A stretch of DNA of 64,000 bases, from the NCBI RefSeq assembly GCF_040239565.1, contig NZ_JBEHWS010000011.1, positions 1 through 64,000 on the forward strand. The letters run 5' to 3'. Source of the stretch: Fulvimarina sp040239565 (GTDB taxonomy: Bacteria > Pseudomonadota > Alphaproteobacteria > Rhizobiales > Rhizobiaceae). The notes below the pieces were generated by a model. The model was not told the DNA's origin. It saw only the letters and a program-made list of their open reading frames with translations, and searched no databases. Position 1 is the first letter of the stretch. Each line of letters opens with the position of its first letter. Shown here piece after piece: positions 26,193-35,767 of the stretch. The position numbers and the translations under genes were made by a program.

Positions 26193-27068
26193 TCAAGGCG
26201 CTGCGAACGCCTCCGCGATTTCGCCGGGACGGGTGAGCCAGATCTCGTCCCGGTGGTCCGCTATGTGCTGGAGCGCACGCTTGAGCGCGCGAAGGCGGAA
26301 GGGCTGCCCGGAAATATAGGGGTGGAGCGCGATGCTCATGACGGCCGGCGCCTGACTTGAAGCCTCCAGCATTTCGTCGAACTGCGCAACGATCATGTCC
26401 GCGAATTCCTCAGCGCCCGTATAGCGCGCGGTGATTGCAGGGATGTCGTTGATCTCATGGCTGTAGGGCACGGAAAGAATGCGCCCGCCGTCTCGCGTCG
26501 ACATCCAGGTTGGCTGATCGTCGTGGCACCAGTCGAGAAGATAGGTATAGCCCTCTTCCTTCAGGAGATCGATCGAGACCTCGCTCTGGGATATCCAGGG
26601 CGCCAGCCAACCCGCTGGCAATTCACCCTCCCGCTCGCGAAAGATCCCACTCGCCTCTCTGATCAGAGCCCCTTCCTCGACCTCGCCCATGATGCCTTGC
26701 CGCTCGGCGTTGGTCCGTCCGTGAGCGACAATCTCGTCGCCCCGCTTGCGAAAGGCGTCGATCAGGCCCGGACAGTCTTCATAGACGCAGGCGTTCGGAA
26801 GCAGGGCGAGCGGCATGTCGAGTGCATCGAAGGCATGCTTCATCCGCCAGACACCCACCCTGTTTCCCCATTCGCGCCAGGCGTAATTGAGGACATCGGG
26901 TTCGGCCTGCTTTGGCGCAAGCGCTGCCCCGTCACCTTCGCCGAACGAAAACGTCTCGATATTCAGCGCGATGTAGACGGCAAGGCGTCTGCCGTTCGGC
27001 CAGTCGAAGACCGATCGATCCGTCAGAGCCGAATACGGATAGCGGTTGTGATTACGGGTGGTCGTCAT
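26193..27068 (-). CDS. Polysaccharide deacetylase family protein (PuuE-like)
   Basis: 291 residues from the ATG at 27068 (AGAGG upstream); the frame goes on to 27224 with an unlikely leader. 'LAVYIALNIETFSFGEG', 'WREWGNRVGVWRM' and 'EIVAHGRTNAERQG' mark the NodB-fold branch that includes the cofactor-free allantoinase PuuE, with the usual first aspartates replaced by the 'NIE' form. It may act on allantoin or another small amide and not on polysaccharide. No purine genes adjoin, though adenine deaminase lies 4 kb away. Confidence 0.8.
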   Translation of the reverse strand: MTTTRNHNRYPYSALTDRSVFDWPNGRRLAVYIALNIETFSFGEGDGAALAPKQAEPDVLNYAWREWGNRVGVWRMKHAFDALDMPLALLPNACVYEDCPGLIDAFRKRGDEIVAHGRTNAERQGIMGEVEEGALIREASGIFREREGELPAGWLAPWISQSEVSIDLLKEEGYTYLLDWCHDDQPTWMSTRDGGRILSVPYSHEINDIPAITARYTGAEEFADMIVAQFDEMLEASSQAPAVMSIALHPYISGQPFRLRALKRALQHIADHRDEIWLTRPGEIAEAFAAP

Positions 27069-27325
27069 AGGGCCTCTGGATTTCGCGCTCTTAACCGGCG
27101 CAAGATAGGCCAAAAATCCCGGCGCGAGAGAGGCGCTGCGTCGCGGTGAACAGCCGAGAAAGCTCCGTTCACACCGACCAGTAGAAAAAAATCCCCTAAA
27201 ACCCTCGATAGAAGGATAGCGCATTATCGACCCGAGGCGGTGCGCCGACTATACGGATGCCCGTGACGCTCCCGCCCCGGCTCGACAGGCGATCGAAGGA
27301 CGGGAGAACACGTGGTACGAGCAGT

Positions 27326-27781
27326 ATGGATCCGCCAATGTCTTACATGTTTCTTCCCTTGAAGCGCTACTTTCAGTTCTCCGGTCGGTCCCGCCGGCAA
27401 GAGTACTGGCTTTTCATGCTCTTGATCGTCATTGGCTCATTCTTTTTCGGCTTCCTCGACGTCGTGCTGGGCCTCGGTGGAGATGTGACAACGTCGACCG
27501 GGTCGGAGGACGCGCTTTTCTCCGCCAGTGCGGAAGCAGATGGCGGCATTCTCACCACCCTCTGGTCCTTGGCTACGATCATACCAAGCCTTTCTGTCGG
27601 GATTCGGCGCTTGCACGACACCGATCGCAGCGGCTGGTGGCTGCTGATCGGCCTTATACCGCTGGCCGGTGCGATCACTCTGATCGTTTTCTTCTGCTTC
27701 GACGGCACGCGCGGGGCGAACCGGTTTGGCCCTGATCCAAAAGGCTTCAGTGAGGAAGAAGCTCAGGAAGTCTTTTCCTGA
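27326..27781 (+). CDS. DUF805 membrane protein, copy 1
   Basis: 151 residues if started at 27326; 27338 is also possible and no ribosome site settles it. DUF805 begins 'LKRYFQFSGRSRRQEYW', followed by membrane segments and 'RRLHDTDRSGWW', then the 'GANRFGPDPKGF' tail. Function of the family is unknown. The related copy 2 follows at 97 bp, and both end in 'EEAQEVFS'. Longer than copy 2 by an acidic, Gly/Ser-rich loop (about residues 55-75). Confidence 0.82.
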   Translation: MDPPMSYMFLPLKRYFQFSGRSRRQEYWLFMLLIVIGSFFFGFLDVVLGLGGDVTTSTGSEDALFSASAEADGGILTTLWSLATIIPSLSVGIRRLHDTDRSGWWLLIGLIPLAGAITLIVFFCFDGTRGANRFGPDPKGFSEEEAQEVFS

Positions 27782-27877
27782 GCAATACGGGCGGCGTGGA
27801 GCACACCTGATCGACGAGAAATACGCGTCGTTCGCGCGCCTGCCGCAACTATCAGAAACCGAGTAAAGCAGACCGTC

Positions 27878-28297
27878 ATGACCGATTTACTTCGCCCCTA
27901 TAAACGCTATTTTCAATTTTCCGGCCGAGCCCGCCGCAAGGAGTATTGGCTCTTCACCCTTTGGTCTTATGGTATTTTCATTGCCGCAATGATCGCTCTT
28001 GGTGCCGTTGCCGAAAATTTTGGCGATACTCCAACCGGGGCCGCAGTGGAGTCGATCGCAGGTATTGCAATTTCTCTCTGGTTTCTTCTGCACATTATAC
28101 CGTATCTTGCCGTAACGGTTCGTCGTCTCCATGACATCGATTATAGCGGGTTTGCTTACTTTATCAGCTTTATACCAGGTGTTGGGCCAGTGATCCTGGT
28201 CGTGCTCTGTTGCCTGCGCGGGACACCGGGACGGAACCGTTTCGGCCCCAATCCAAAAGGCTTCAGCGACGAAGAAGCTCAGGAGGTGTTTTCCTGA
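27878..28297 (+). CDS. DUF805 membrane protein, copy 2
   Basis: 139 residues. Same order of segments as copy 1: 'YKRYFQFSGRARRKEYW', membrane helices, 'RRLHDIDYSGFAYF', 'NRFGPNPKGF' and the same C-terminus. The middle of the gene is clearly richer in A and T than its neighbours, which suggests a different history or relaxed codon selection. Tandem duplication is the simplest explanation. Convergent with bolA at 9 bp. Confidence 0.82.
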   Translation: MTDLLRPYKRYFQFSGRARRKEYWLFTLWSYGIFIAAMIALGAVAENFGDTPTGAAVESIAGIAISLWFLLHIIPYLAVTVRRLHDIDYSGFAYFISFIPGVGPVILVVLCCLRGTPGRNRFGPNPKGFSDEEAQEVFS

Positions 28298-28306
28298 GCC
28301 GAACGC

Positions 28307-28618
28307 TCACCGCCCGCCGCGACGCCCCGGCTCGCTGGGGGCTCTCGCCTCGATCGCCAGCGCATGGACGCCGGAATTCAGCTCGTCGGCGAGCAGCTTG
28401 TTGATCGCCCGCTGGCGGTTGATCCGGCTCTCGCCCTCGAACTGAGATGAGACGATCTGCACGCGAAAATGCGTCTCACCGGACCCGTCGAAGGCCTCGT
28501 GATGCTCGCTGCCCGCATGGTGATGGCCGGCATGCAAGTGGCTTTCGTCGATCACGTTGAGGCTCTCCGGTGAGAACCGTTCGCGCAGTTTCGTCTCGAT
28601 CGCGGATTTGACTGTCAT
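28307..28618 (-). CDS. bolA: BolA family protein
   Basis: 103 residues from the ATG at 28618 (AAGGAAGGCGAGG upstream). It has 'VIDESHLHAGHHHAG', 'GETHFRVQIVSSQFEG' and the motif 'LNSGVHALAIEARAP' of BolA proteins. BolA binds monothiol glutaredoxins and takes part in iron-sulfur or stress control. It is divergent from the J-domain gene, an order common in Hyphomicrobiales. A histidine-rich stretch occurs at residues 27-40. Confidence 0.92.
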   Translation of the reverse strand: MTVKSAIETKLRERFSPESLNVIDESHLHAGHHHAGSEHHEAFDGSGETHFRVQIVSSQFEGESRINRQRAINKLLADELNSGVHALAIEARAPSEPGRRGGR

Positions 28619-28814
28619 GACCTCGCCTTCCTTGTCTGCCGTTTGGGTTCCGAAACCGAGCCAGCCCGAATGCTTGTCCCGCCTCGCTCCATGTCGGAGC
28701 GGTAACGGTCGCGGGTCGTGGTCGGCAGCTCCGATCCAACCGTTCTCTCTTCCGGGCATTTTCCGGTCTGTCAATTCTTGTTCGTCAGCATTCAAAGCCC
28801 CATAATCCCCCGCG

Positions 28815-29420
28815 ATGAAACTCGACTCCAAATATTTCGACGGTATCCGCGTGAAACGGCGCGGAGCAGGTGGTGCGAAGCCCAAGCCCCAGACGCCGGA
28901 ATGCGCCTGGGAAGGTTGCGACAAGCCGGGCACCCATAAGGCTCCCATGGGGCGCGACGCGGAGGGCCAGTACCTCAATTTCTGCGTCGATCACGTCCGG
29001 CAGTACAACAAGAGCTATAACTATTTCTCCGGGCTCGGCGACGACGATATCCGCAAATATCTCAAGGACTCGCTGACCGGCCATCGCCCGACCTGGTCGA
29101 TGGGGCACAACTCGTCCTCGCCGAATTCCGCTCGCAATCGCCGTCGCAAACGCGGCGAGCCGTTTGACTGGGCGGGCGCGGATGTAGATGCGGCGCAGGG
29201 ACGCACGGCGGCGAAACGGCGCGTACGTCCGCTGGAACAAAAGGCGCTGGAAACGCTGAATCTTCAGTCGGACGCGACCGGCGAAGACGTGCGGGTTCGA
29301 TACAAGGAACTGGTGAAGCAGCTGCATCCGGATGCCAATGGCGGCGATCGCGGCCATGAGGATCGGCTGCGCGACGTGATCCAGGCCTACAAGCTTCTCA
29401 AGCAGGCCGGTTTCTGCTGA
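28815..29420 (+). CDS. J-domain (DnaJ-like) protein upstream of cobS
   Basis: 201 residues. The J domain is at the C-terminus (about 143-201) with the essential HPD in 'KQLHPDANGG'. The N-terminal part has cysteines and histidine set out as C-x4-C ... C-x2-H ('CAWEGC', 'FCVDH'), possibly a zinc site. Such proteins stimulate a DnaK partner; this one is regularly found ahead of cobS in this order, and its client is not known. cobS follows at 251 bp on the same strand. Confidence 0.88.
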   Translation: MKLDSKYFDGIRVKRRGAGGAKPKPQTPECAWEGCDKPGTHKAPMGRDAEGQYLNFCVDHVRQYNKSYNYFSGLGDDDIRKYLKDSLTGHRPTWSMGHNSSSPNSARNRRRKRGEPFDWAGADVDAAQGRTAAKRRVRPLEQKALETLNLQSDATGEDVRVRYKELVKQLHPDANGGDRGHEDRLRDVIQAYKLLKQAGFC

Positions 29421-29671
29421 GGCCGCCATTCGCATGCGGCTACCGACAATTCCGGACGCGAAGGCTGCAAAATCCGCGCCCCTCGCCAGCGGGTGAGGTT
29501 CCATCCGGGCGCATCACGCGGTAATTGCGTTCAGGAAAAGGGCGCAGCGTGCTCGGACCTCTGTTCCATTGCGAGCGGACACCCGAACCGAAACGCGTGT
29601 GGCGAACGACCAAGACACGACACAGAACCGGGTGCGAAAGCGAGAAAATCGCGCCGGTTTCAGGAGGCAAG

Positions 29672-30676
29672 ATGAGTGCAGTGGAAAAGATGAGCGCGCC
29701 GCACGAGGACGCAGCCCCTCTCCCGAACACCACGATCTCCGTGCGCGAAACCTTCGGGTTCGACAGCGACCTCACCGTGCCGGCTTTCACGGAAGCCGAT
29801 CCGCATGTCCCGGAAATCGATCACGACTACATCTTCGACAAGCCGACGACGCTGGCGATCCTTGCCGGCTTCGCCCGCAACCGCCGCGTCATGGTGTCGG
29901 GCTATCACGGTACGGGCAAGTCGACCCATATCGAGCAGGTCGCCGCGCGGTTGAACTGGCCCTGCGTGCGCGTCAATCTCGACAGCCATGTCAGCCGCAT
30001 CGATCTCGTCGGCAAGGACGCGATCACCGTGCGCGACGGCATGCAGGTGACCGAATTTCGCGACGGCATCCTGCCCTGGGCCTATCAGAACAATGTCGCG
30101 CTGGTCTTCGACGAATACGACGCCGGCCGCCCGGATGTGATGTTCGTGATCCAGCGCGTACTGGAATCCTCCGGCCGCCTCACCCTGCTCGACCAGAGCC
30201 GGGTCATCCGTCCCCATCCGGCCTTTCGCCTCTTTGCGACGGCGAACACCGTCGGCCTCGGCGATACCACCGGCCTCTATCATGGCACCCAGCAGATCAA
30301 CCAGGCGCAGATGGACCGCTGGTCGATCGTCACGACGCTCAACTATCTGCCGCACGACAACGAGGTCGAGATCGTTCTGTCCAAGGTGAAGGACTGGCGC
30401 ACGGACGAGGGCCGCCAGACCGTCTCGCGCATGGTGCGCGTCGCCGATCTCACCCGCTCGGCCTTCATCAATGGCGATCTCTCCACCGTCATGAGCCCGC
30501 GCACGGTGATCACATGGGCCGAGAACGCCGAAATCTTCGGCGATGTCGGCATGGCTTTCCGCCTGACCTTCCTCAACAAGTGCGACGATCTCGAACGCTC
30601 GCTGGTCGCCGAATTCTACCAGCGCGCCTTCGGCGAGGAACTGCCGGACAGCGCGGCGAATCTGGTGCTGGAGTAG
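29672..30676 (+). CDS. cobS: Cobaltochelatase subunit CobS
   Basis: 334 residues from the ATG at 29672 (TCAGGAGG upstream). AAA+ ATPase: Walker A 'GYHGTGKST' (about 81-89), Walker B 'ALVFDEYDAG'. With CobT it forms the chaperone-like ring that powers CobN to insert Co2+ into hydrogenobyrinic acid a,c-diamide in aerobic cobalamin synthesis. CobN is not in the window. CobT is normally next; here it is 3.1 kb away beyond two genes on the other strand. Confidence 0.95.
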   Translation: MSAVEKMSAPHEDAAPLPNTTISVRETFGFDSDLTVPAFTEADPHVPEIDHDYIFDKPTTLAILAGFARNRRVMVSGYHGTGKSTHIEQVAARLNWPCVRVNLDSHVSRIDLVGKDAITVRDGMQVTEFRDGILPWAYQNNVALVFDEYDAGRPDVMFVIQRVLESSGRLTLLDQSRVIRPHPAFRLFATANTVGLGDTTGLYHGTQQINQAQMDRWSIVTTLNYLPHDNEVEIVLSKVKDWRTDEGRQTVSRMVRVADLTRSAFINGDLSTVMSPRTVITWAENAEIFGDVGMAFRLTFLNKCDDLERSLVAEFYQRAFGEELPDSAANLVLE

Positions 30677-30700
30677 GCATTAGAACGGCTCCATTGAGCC

Positions 30701-32395
30701 TCAGATGATCTCGAAGCGCTCGACATCGACGAGACCGCAATCCGTGATCTTGAGCGCCGGGATCACAGGAAGCGCCAGAAAGGCAAGCTGGAGGAACGGT
30801 TCTTCGAGCGTGACGCCGAGGCTCTTGGCCGCGGCCCGCAGGGCGACCAAGCTCTCATGCACGGCCTCGAAAGGTTCGAGCGACATGAGGCCCGCAACGG
30901 GAAGCGCCAGTTCGGCGAGGATTTTGCCCTCGTTCGCGACGACGAAGCCGCCTTCGATCTCCGACAATCGCTTCGCCGCGACAGCCATGTCCTCGTAGTC
31001 CACTCCAACAACCGCGATGTTGTGGTGGTCGTGGCAGACGGTTGAGGCGATCGCGCCCTTTTTCAGGCCGAAGCCACGCACGAAACCGGTCGCGATATTC
31101 CCGTTCACGCCGTGCCGCTCGACGATCGCGATGCGAACGAGATCGCGCGCCGGGTCAGGACGCTTGTCGCCATCGACAGGTGCGATCTCCTCGTTGAGAT
31201 GCTCGGTGATGATCTTGCCATCGAGGATGCCGATAACGTGGGTTTCCGCGGCATTACCCGGCGCGCGGAAGTCGGCGGCGGAGACATCCCGCGCCTTCAC
31301 CGACTCGCGCCCCACCGGCCCAATCGTGCCACGCTGGTCGAAGATTGCATCGTTGACGATCCGGCCGCCGCTTAGCACGAGCTTCGCATGGCAGCCTTCG
31401 AGGCTGTCGAGCGCGACGATGTCCGCCCTGAGGCCCGGCGCGATCAGGCCACGATCCTTGAGGCCAAATGCTTCCGCCGCCGACAACGACGCCGCGCGGT
31501 AGACCGCCAGCGGCGGCGTGCCGAGCGCGATCAAGCGGCGGATCATGTAGTCGAGATGGCCGTGCTCGCCGATGTCCAGCGGGTTCCGATCATCGGTACA
31601 GAGGCACATATACGGCGCCGTCCGTTCGTTCAGCACCGGCTGCAGCGAATCGAGGTCCTTGCTCACGGACCCTTCACGGATCAGAACGCGCATACCCTTG
31701 CGCAGCTTTTCGAGCGCCTCCTCGGCGGTCGTCGCTTCATGTTCGGTGCGGATGCCGGCGGCGATATAGGCATTGAGATCGCGCCCCGACAGCTGTGGGC
31801 AGTGGCCGTCGATATGGGCGTTTTCGAAGAGGCGCAGCTTGGCCATCGCGCGCGGATCGCGGTGAATCACGCCGGGATAATTCATGAACTCGGCCAGCCC
31901 GATCGCCGACTCGTGTCCCATGACTTCCGCCAGCCCATCCGCCTCGATCCGCGCACCGGATGTCTCCATATCGGTCGACGGCACGCAGCTCGACAGCTGA
32001 ACCTTGAGGTCCATCACCAGATGCCGGCTGGCCTCCTGGAAATAGCGGATGCCATCGAGCCCGATCACATTGGCGATCTCGTGCGGATCGCAGATCGCGG
32101 TGGTAATACCGCGCGGCGTCACCAGCCGATCGAACTCGAAGGGCGTGACGAGACTGCTCTCGATGTGCAGGTGCGTGTCGATGAAACCCGGCACGAGCGT
32201 GAGGCCGGTGACATCGATGACCTCTTTCGCCTCGTAATCTCCGATCCCGACGATGCGCGAGCCGCAGATCGCGAGGTCGCCCTCAATGAACGAGCCGGTC
32301 ACAAGATCGAAAACCCGCCCTCCGCTGAGCTTTAGATCAGCCGGCTCGTCACCGCGTGCCTGTGCGATTCGCCGTTCGAGTTCGTCTCGTGCCAT
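30701..32395 (-). CDS. ade: Adenine deaminase
   Basis: 564 residues from the ATG at 32395 (AGGGT about 8 bases upstream); an upstream ATG at 32419 would give 572. Amidohydrolase-fold enzyme that converts adenine to hypoxanthine. Metal-binding 'DTHLHIESS' and 'FVDTH'-type segment near the N-terminus, 'ISGHCP'-like 'NAHIDGHCPQLSG', 'TDDRNP' and 'VCHDHHNI' are all in place, and the C-terminal ade domain is complete. It lies between cobS and cobT in the opposite direction and may form a unit with the GGDEF gene upstream (91-115 bp). Confidence 0.93.
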   Translation of the reverse strand: MARDELERRIAQARGDEPADLKLSGGRVFDLVTGSFIEGDLAICGSRIVGIGDYEAKEVIDVTGLTLVPGFIDTHLHIESSLVTPFEFDRLVTPRGITTAICDPHEIANVIGLDGIRYFQEASRHLVMDLKVQLSSCVPSTDMETSGARIEADGLAEVMGHESAIGLAEFMNYPGVIHRDPRAMAKLRLFENAHIDGHCPQLSGRDLNAYIAAGIRTEHEATTAEEALEKLRKGMRVLIREGSVSKDLDSLQPVLNERTAPYMCLCTDDRNPLDIGEHGHLDYMIRRLIALGTPPLAVYRAASLSAAEAFGLKDRGLIAPGLRADIVALDSLEGCHAKLVLSGGRIVNDAIFDQRGTIGPVGRESVKARDVSAADFRAPGNAAETHVIGILDGKIITEHLNEEIAPVDGDKRPDPARDLVRIAIVERHGVNGNIATGFVRGFGLKKGAIASTVCHDHHNIAVVGVDYEDMAVAAKRLSEIEGGFVVANEGKILAELALPVAGLMSLEPFEAVHESLVALRAAAKSLGVTLEEPFLQLAFLALPVIPALKITDCGLVDVERFEII

Positions 32396-32510
32396 TGCAA
32401 TACCCTGTCTGACGGCCATCCTGGTTCCGACCCGAAGCGGGAATCGGCTTACAACCGCGACGGTACGCTGCCTTCAGCGTGAATTGAAGCGGCCGTCGGG
32501 CGCCGCTCTG

Positions 32511-33581
32511 CTAGGCCGAGACGACCTGATTGCGTCCCCGTGACTTCGCATCATAGAGGCGCATATCGGCGACATTCATGAGTTCCTGCAGATCCTCTCC
32601 ATCATCCGGGATCGACGCGACACCGATGCTGGTGGTGAAGTTGATCGTGCTGCCGTTGCTCTTCAACTCGGCTGCCTCGACGATCCGCCGCAGTTTCTCC
32701 GCGGCGCACGCCGCATCATCGTGCGCTGTGTCATGCAACAAAACGCAGAACTCTTCCCCGCCGTGGCGAAACGCATCGTCGTTCGTGCGGATGTTCTCCG
32801 TAAGGATCGCCGACATCAGCTGGAGCGCGTTGTCACCGACCTCGTGACCATAGGTATCGTTGATTCTCTTGAAGAAATCGATGTCGAGGAGAAGGATACC
32901 GCACGGGGTCCCGTAGCGCCGATTACGCTCGATTTCCTCGCCGAACCGGCAGTACAGGTAGGATCGATTGCCGAGACCGGTCAAAGCATCGGTGAAGGCT
33001 CTTTTTTTCAACGCGTTTTCAGCGCGGGATCTCGATGTTTCATAGGCATAGGAGAACCCGAAGATGCACAGGGCGACGCCGGCAACGTTGAGAAGCGCCC
33101 GGCTGTTTCCGTTGACGAGGTCGTCCCCGAAGCGCGTGTAATACAAACTGAAAGCGATGAGCATGAAGGTCAGCGTCATCGCACCGCCCAATGCGCGTCC
33201 GATCAGCATGTGCGAGAGGATCGGTATCAGGAGAACCCAGGCGAAAACCGACGGCGATGATTGCGGCGTCGAGATGATGAACATCATCACCGAATTGAAG
33301 GGAATGAGATAGACGATCGACCAGGTGACCAGATGATCCGTCTTCCTGACAATCGGAATCAGACCGATAGCCAGAGAGCCCATGGCGAGTTCCGCGGCCA
33401 TCGCGCTGAAATTCTCGTTGAGGTAGTTGAGCACAGAAAAAGCCGCGCCGAAACCGGCTGTAAAAAGCAACAAACCCAGCAACACGGTTCGACGAAAGGC
33501 ATCGATAGAGTCGAATATACTCTCATTCTCTGACACGCTTCCACGCAACCCTGATCTGTAATCGATTTCGACGTCGCTCAT
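32511..33581 (-). CDS. Membrane-bound diguanylate cyclase (GGDEF)
   Basis: 356 residues. About six membrane segments (residues 30-190) are followed by a GGDEF domain: 'DALTGLGNR', 'DIDFFKRINDTYGH' and active-site 'GGEEF'. The inhibitory I-site RxxD is present as 'RTND', five residues before GGEEF. It should make cyclic di-GMP from GTP in response to a signal sensed in or at the membrane. No EAL domain. Transcribed towards ade, opposite to cobS and cobT. Confidence 0.93.
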   Translation of the reverse strand: MSDVEIDYRSGLRGSVSENESIFDSIDAFRRTVLLGLLLFTAGFGAAFSVLNYLNENFSAMAAELAMGSLAIGLIPIVRKTDHLVTWSIVYLIPFNSVMMFIISTPQSSPSVFAWVLLIPILSHMLIGRALGGAMTLTFMLIAFSLYYTRFGDDLVNGNSRALLNVAGVALCIFGFSYAYETSRSRAENALKKRAFTDALTGLGNRSYLYCRFGEEIERNRRYGTPCGILLLDIDFFKRINDTYGHEVGDNALQLMSAILTENIRTNDDAFRHGGEEFCVLLHDTAHDDAACAAEKLRRIVEAAELKSNGSTINFTTSIGVASIPDDGEDLQELMNVADMRLYDAKSRGRNQVVSA

Positions 33582-33828
33582 AGCGCTCAGTGCGCTCCTC
33601 TGTCGATGTGCCGTAGGGGAACTGCTGGCAGGTTTCCTGATTTCGTCTTTTTCCGGACAAACGCGCGTTCAATCGGTCGTGGTCTCCCGAAACTCGCAAC
33701 TTTCGGCAAGGCGCCGGCCCAGTATGGCTCTCGGCATCCCGGTTCGTACGCGACTTCCCGCCACGGCGATCAGAACCACCGTTCGCTAGCCCTTGCCCGC
33801 CGGCGCAGAAACCCCTTATCTCGACCTC

Positions 33829-35742
33829 ATGAGCAAGATCGGCGACAACAAGCGGCCAGCGCCCACCAAGGCGGCCAATCGGGAACCCTTCCGGCGTTCG
33901 CTGGCGAACACGCTTCGGGCGATTGCGGGCGACGGTGAACTGGAGGTGACGTTCTCGGCCGATCGGCCGGGCCTTGCCGGCAATTCAGCGCGGCTGCCCG
34001 AGCTGCCGAAGCGGGCGACCTCGAACGATGTCGCCGTCACGCGCGGCGTTGCCGATGCCATGGCGCTGCGCCGGGCGCGACATGATCCGAAACTCCACGC
34101 CAAGCTCTCGCCGGAAGGTCAAAGCGCCCGCGCGATCTACGACTCGGTCGAGCAGGCACGCTGCGAGGCGATCGGCGCGAACGCCATGCCCGGCGTCGCC
34201 GACAATCTGGCCTCCATGTTGGAGGACAAATACGCTCGCTCCAATCTCACCGAGGTTACCGATCGCAACGAAGCGCCGATGGAAGACGCCGTCGCGCTGA
34301 TGGTGCGCGAGGCCCTGACCGGCCGCCCCGTGCCACCGAGCGCAGAAGCCCTTGTCGGCGTATGGCGAGACATGATCGAGGAAAAGGTCGGCACACGCTT
34401 TTCCAATCTCGCGGGCCATGCCGAGAATCAGGAGGCCTTCGCCCGCGCGATCCGCGACGTCCTCGTGTCCCTCGAAATGGCCGAAGAACTGGCCGAGCCC
34501 GAACAGTCCGATGAGGATGACGAGGAGAACGAGGACGAAAAAGGCGACAATCAGGTCCGCGATCAGGAGGAAGGCGGAGCCGAGAAGGAGGACGGCTCCG
34601 AGGACAGCCAGACCGAAGAGACCGAGAACGAGGGCGAAAACGACGAGACCTCAGAGGCTGAGGATTCCGAAGTCACCGCCGATGATGTCGTCGACGAGGG
34701 CGAGGAAACCTCCGAGACACCCGGCGAGGCGCGACGGCCTGAGCCGAAGGATCTCGATCCCCTCCAGAAGATCGAATACGAAGTCTATACCCGCTCCTTC
34801 GACGAGGAGATCGGCGCGGAAGAGCTCTGCGACGAGGCCGAACTCGATCGCCTGAGGGGCTTTCTCGACAAGCAGCTCACCTCGCTTCAGGGCGTCGTCG
34901 GACGGCTTGCCAACCGGCTGCAGCGGCGCTTGATGGCGCAGCAGAACCGCTCCTGGGACTTCGATCTCGAAGAGGGTTATCTCGATACGGCCCGCCTCAC
35001 CCGCATCGTCATCGATCCCATGCAGTCACTCTCCTACAAGATGGAGCGCGACACCGAATTCCGCGACACCATTGTCTCCCTGGTGATCGACAATTCCGGC
35101 TCAATGCGCGGTCGGCCGATCACTGTCGCCGCCACCTGTGCCGATATTCTCGCCCGCACGCTGGAGCGCTGCGGCGTAAAGGTGGAGGTGCTCGGCTTCA
35201 CGACGCGGGCGTGGAAGGGCGGGCAGTCGCGCGAGGCCTGGCTGAAGGCCGGCAAACCCCCGCGCCCCGGCCGCCTCAATGATCTGCGCCACATTATCTA
35301 CAAGAGCGCCGACGCTCCTTGGCGGCGGGCACGGCGCAATCTCGGCCTGATGATGCGCGAGGGACTGCTGAAGGAAAACATCGACGGCGAGGCCCTGATC
35401 TGGGCCCATTCGCGGCTCACCAAGCGCCCTGAGCAGAGGCGCATCCTGATGGTGATCTCCGACGGTGCGCCGGTCGACGATTCGACGCTGTCGGTCAACT
35501 CCGGCAACTTCCTCGAACGGCACCTCCGCGCTGTCATCGACGAGATCGAACAGCGCTCACCGGTCGAACTTCTCGCCATCGGTATCGGCCATGACGTGAC
35601 GCGCTATTATCGCCGTGCCGTGACTATCGTCGACGCCGAGGAACTCGCAGGTGCGATGACCGAACAGCTCGCCGCGCTCTTTGAGGACGAGGGGACGGGC
35701 GTTCAGTCCACCTATCGCCGCCGCGCCGCCGGAATGCGATGA
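33829..35742 (+). CDS. cobT: Cobaltochelatase subunit CobT
   Basis: 637 residues from the ATG at 33829; an in-frame TTG at 33793 is less likely. An N-terminal helical domain is followed by a very acidic linker (about 230-310, mostly Glu and Asp) and a C-terminal von Willebrand A domain with the MIDAS motif 'DNSGSMRG'. CobT works with CobS and CobN in cobalt insertion. The phytase-like esterase gene follows at 25 bp. Confidence 0.95.
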   Translation: MSKIGDNKRPAPTKAANREPFRRSLANTLRAIAGDGELEVTFSADRPGLAGNSARLPELPKRATSNDVAVTRGVADAMALRRARHDPKLHAKLSPEGQSARAIYDSVEQARCEAIGANAMPGVADNLASMLEDKYARSNLTEVTDRNEAPMEDAVALMVREALTGRPVPPSAEALVGVWRDMIEEKVGTRFSNLAGHAENQEAFARAIRDVLVSLEMAEELAEPEQSDEDDEENEDEKGDNQVRDQEEGGAEKEDGSEDSQTEETENEGENDETSEAEDSEVTADDVVDEGEETSETPGEARRPEPKDLDPLQKIEYEVYTRSFDEEIGAEELCDEAELDRLRGFLDKQLTSLQGVVGRLANRLQRRLMAQQNRSWDFDLEEGYLDTARLTRIVIDPMQSLSYKMERDTEFRDTIVSLVIDNSGSMRGRPITVAATCADILARTLERCGVKVEVLGFTTRAWKGGQSREAWLKAGKPPRPGRLNDLRHIIYKSADAPWRRARRNLGLMMREGLLKENIDGEALIWAHSRLTKRPEQRRILMVISDGAPVDDSTLSVNSGNFLERHLRAVIDEIEQRSPVELLAIGIGHDVTRYYRRAVTIVDAEELAGAMTEQLAALFEDEGTGVQSTYRRRAAGMR

Positions 35743-35767
35743 TGACACGGGCAGTGCCGGCGCGGTG

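Noticed and set aside
29421..29671. Possible cobalamin riboswitch ahead of cobS
   Set aside because: GC-rich hairpins are present but not the conserved core segments.
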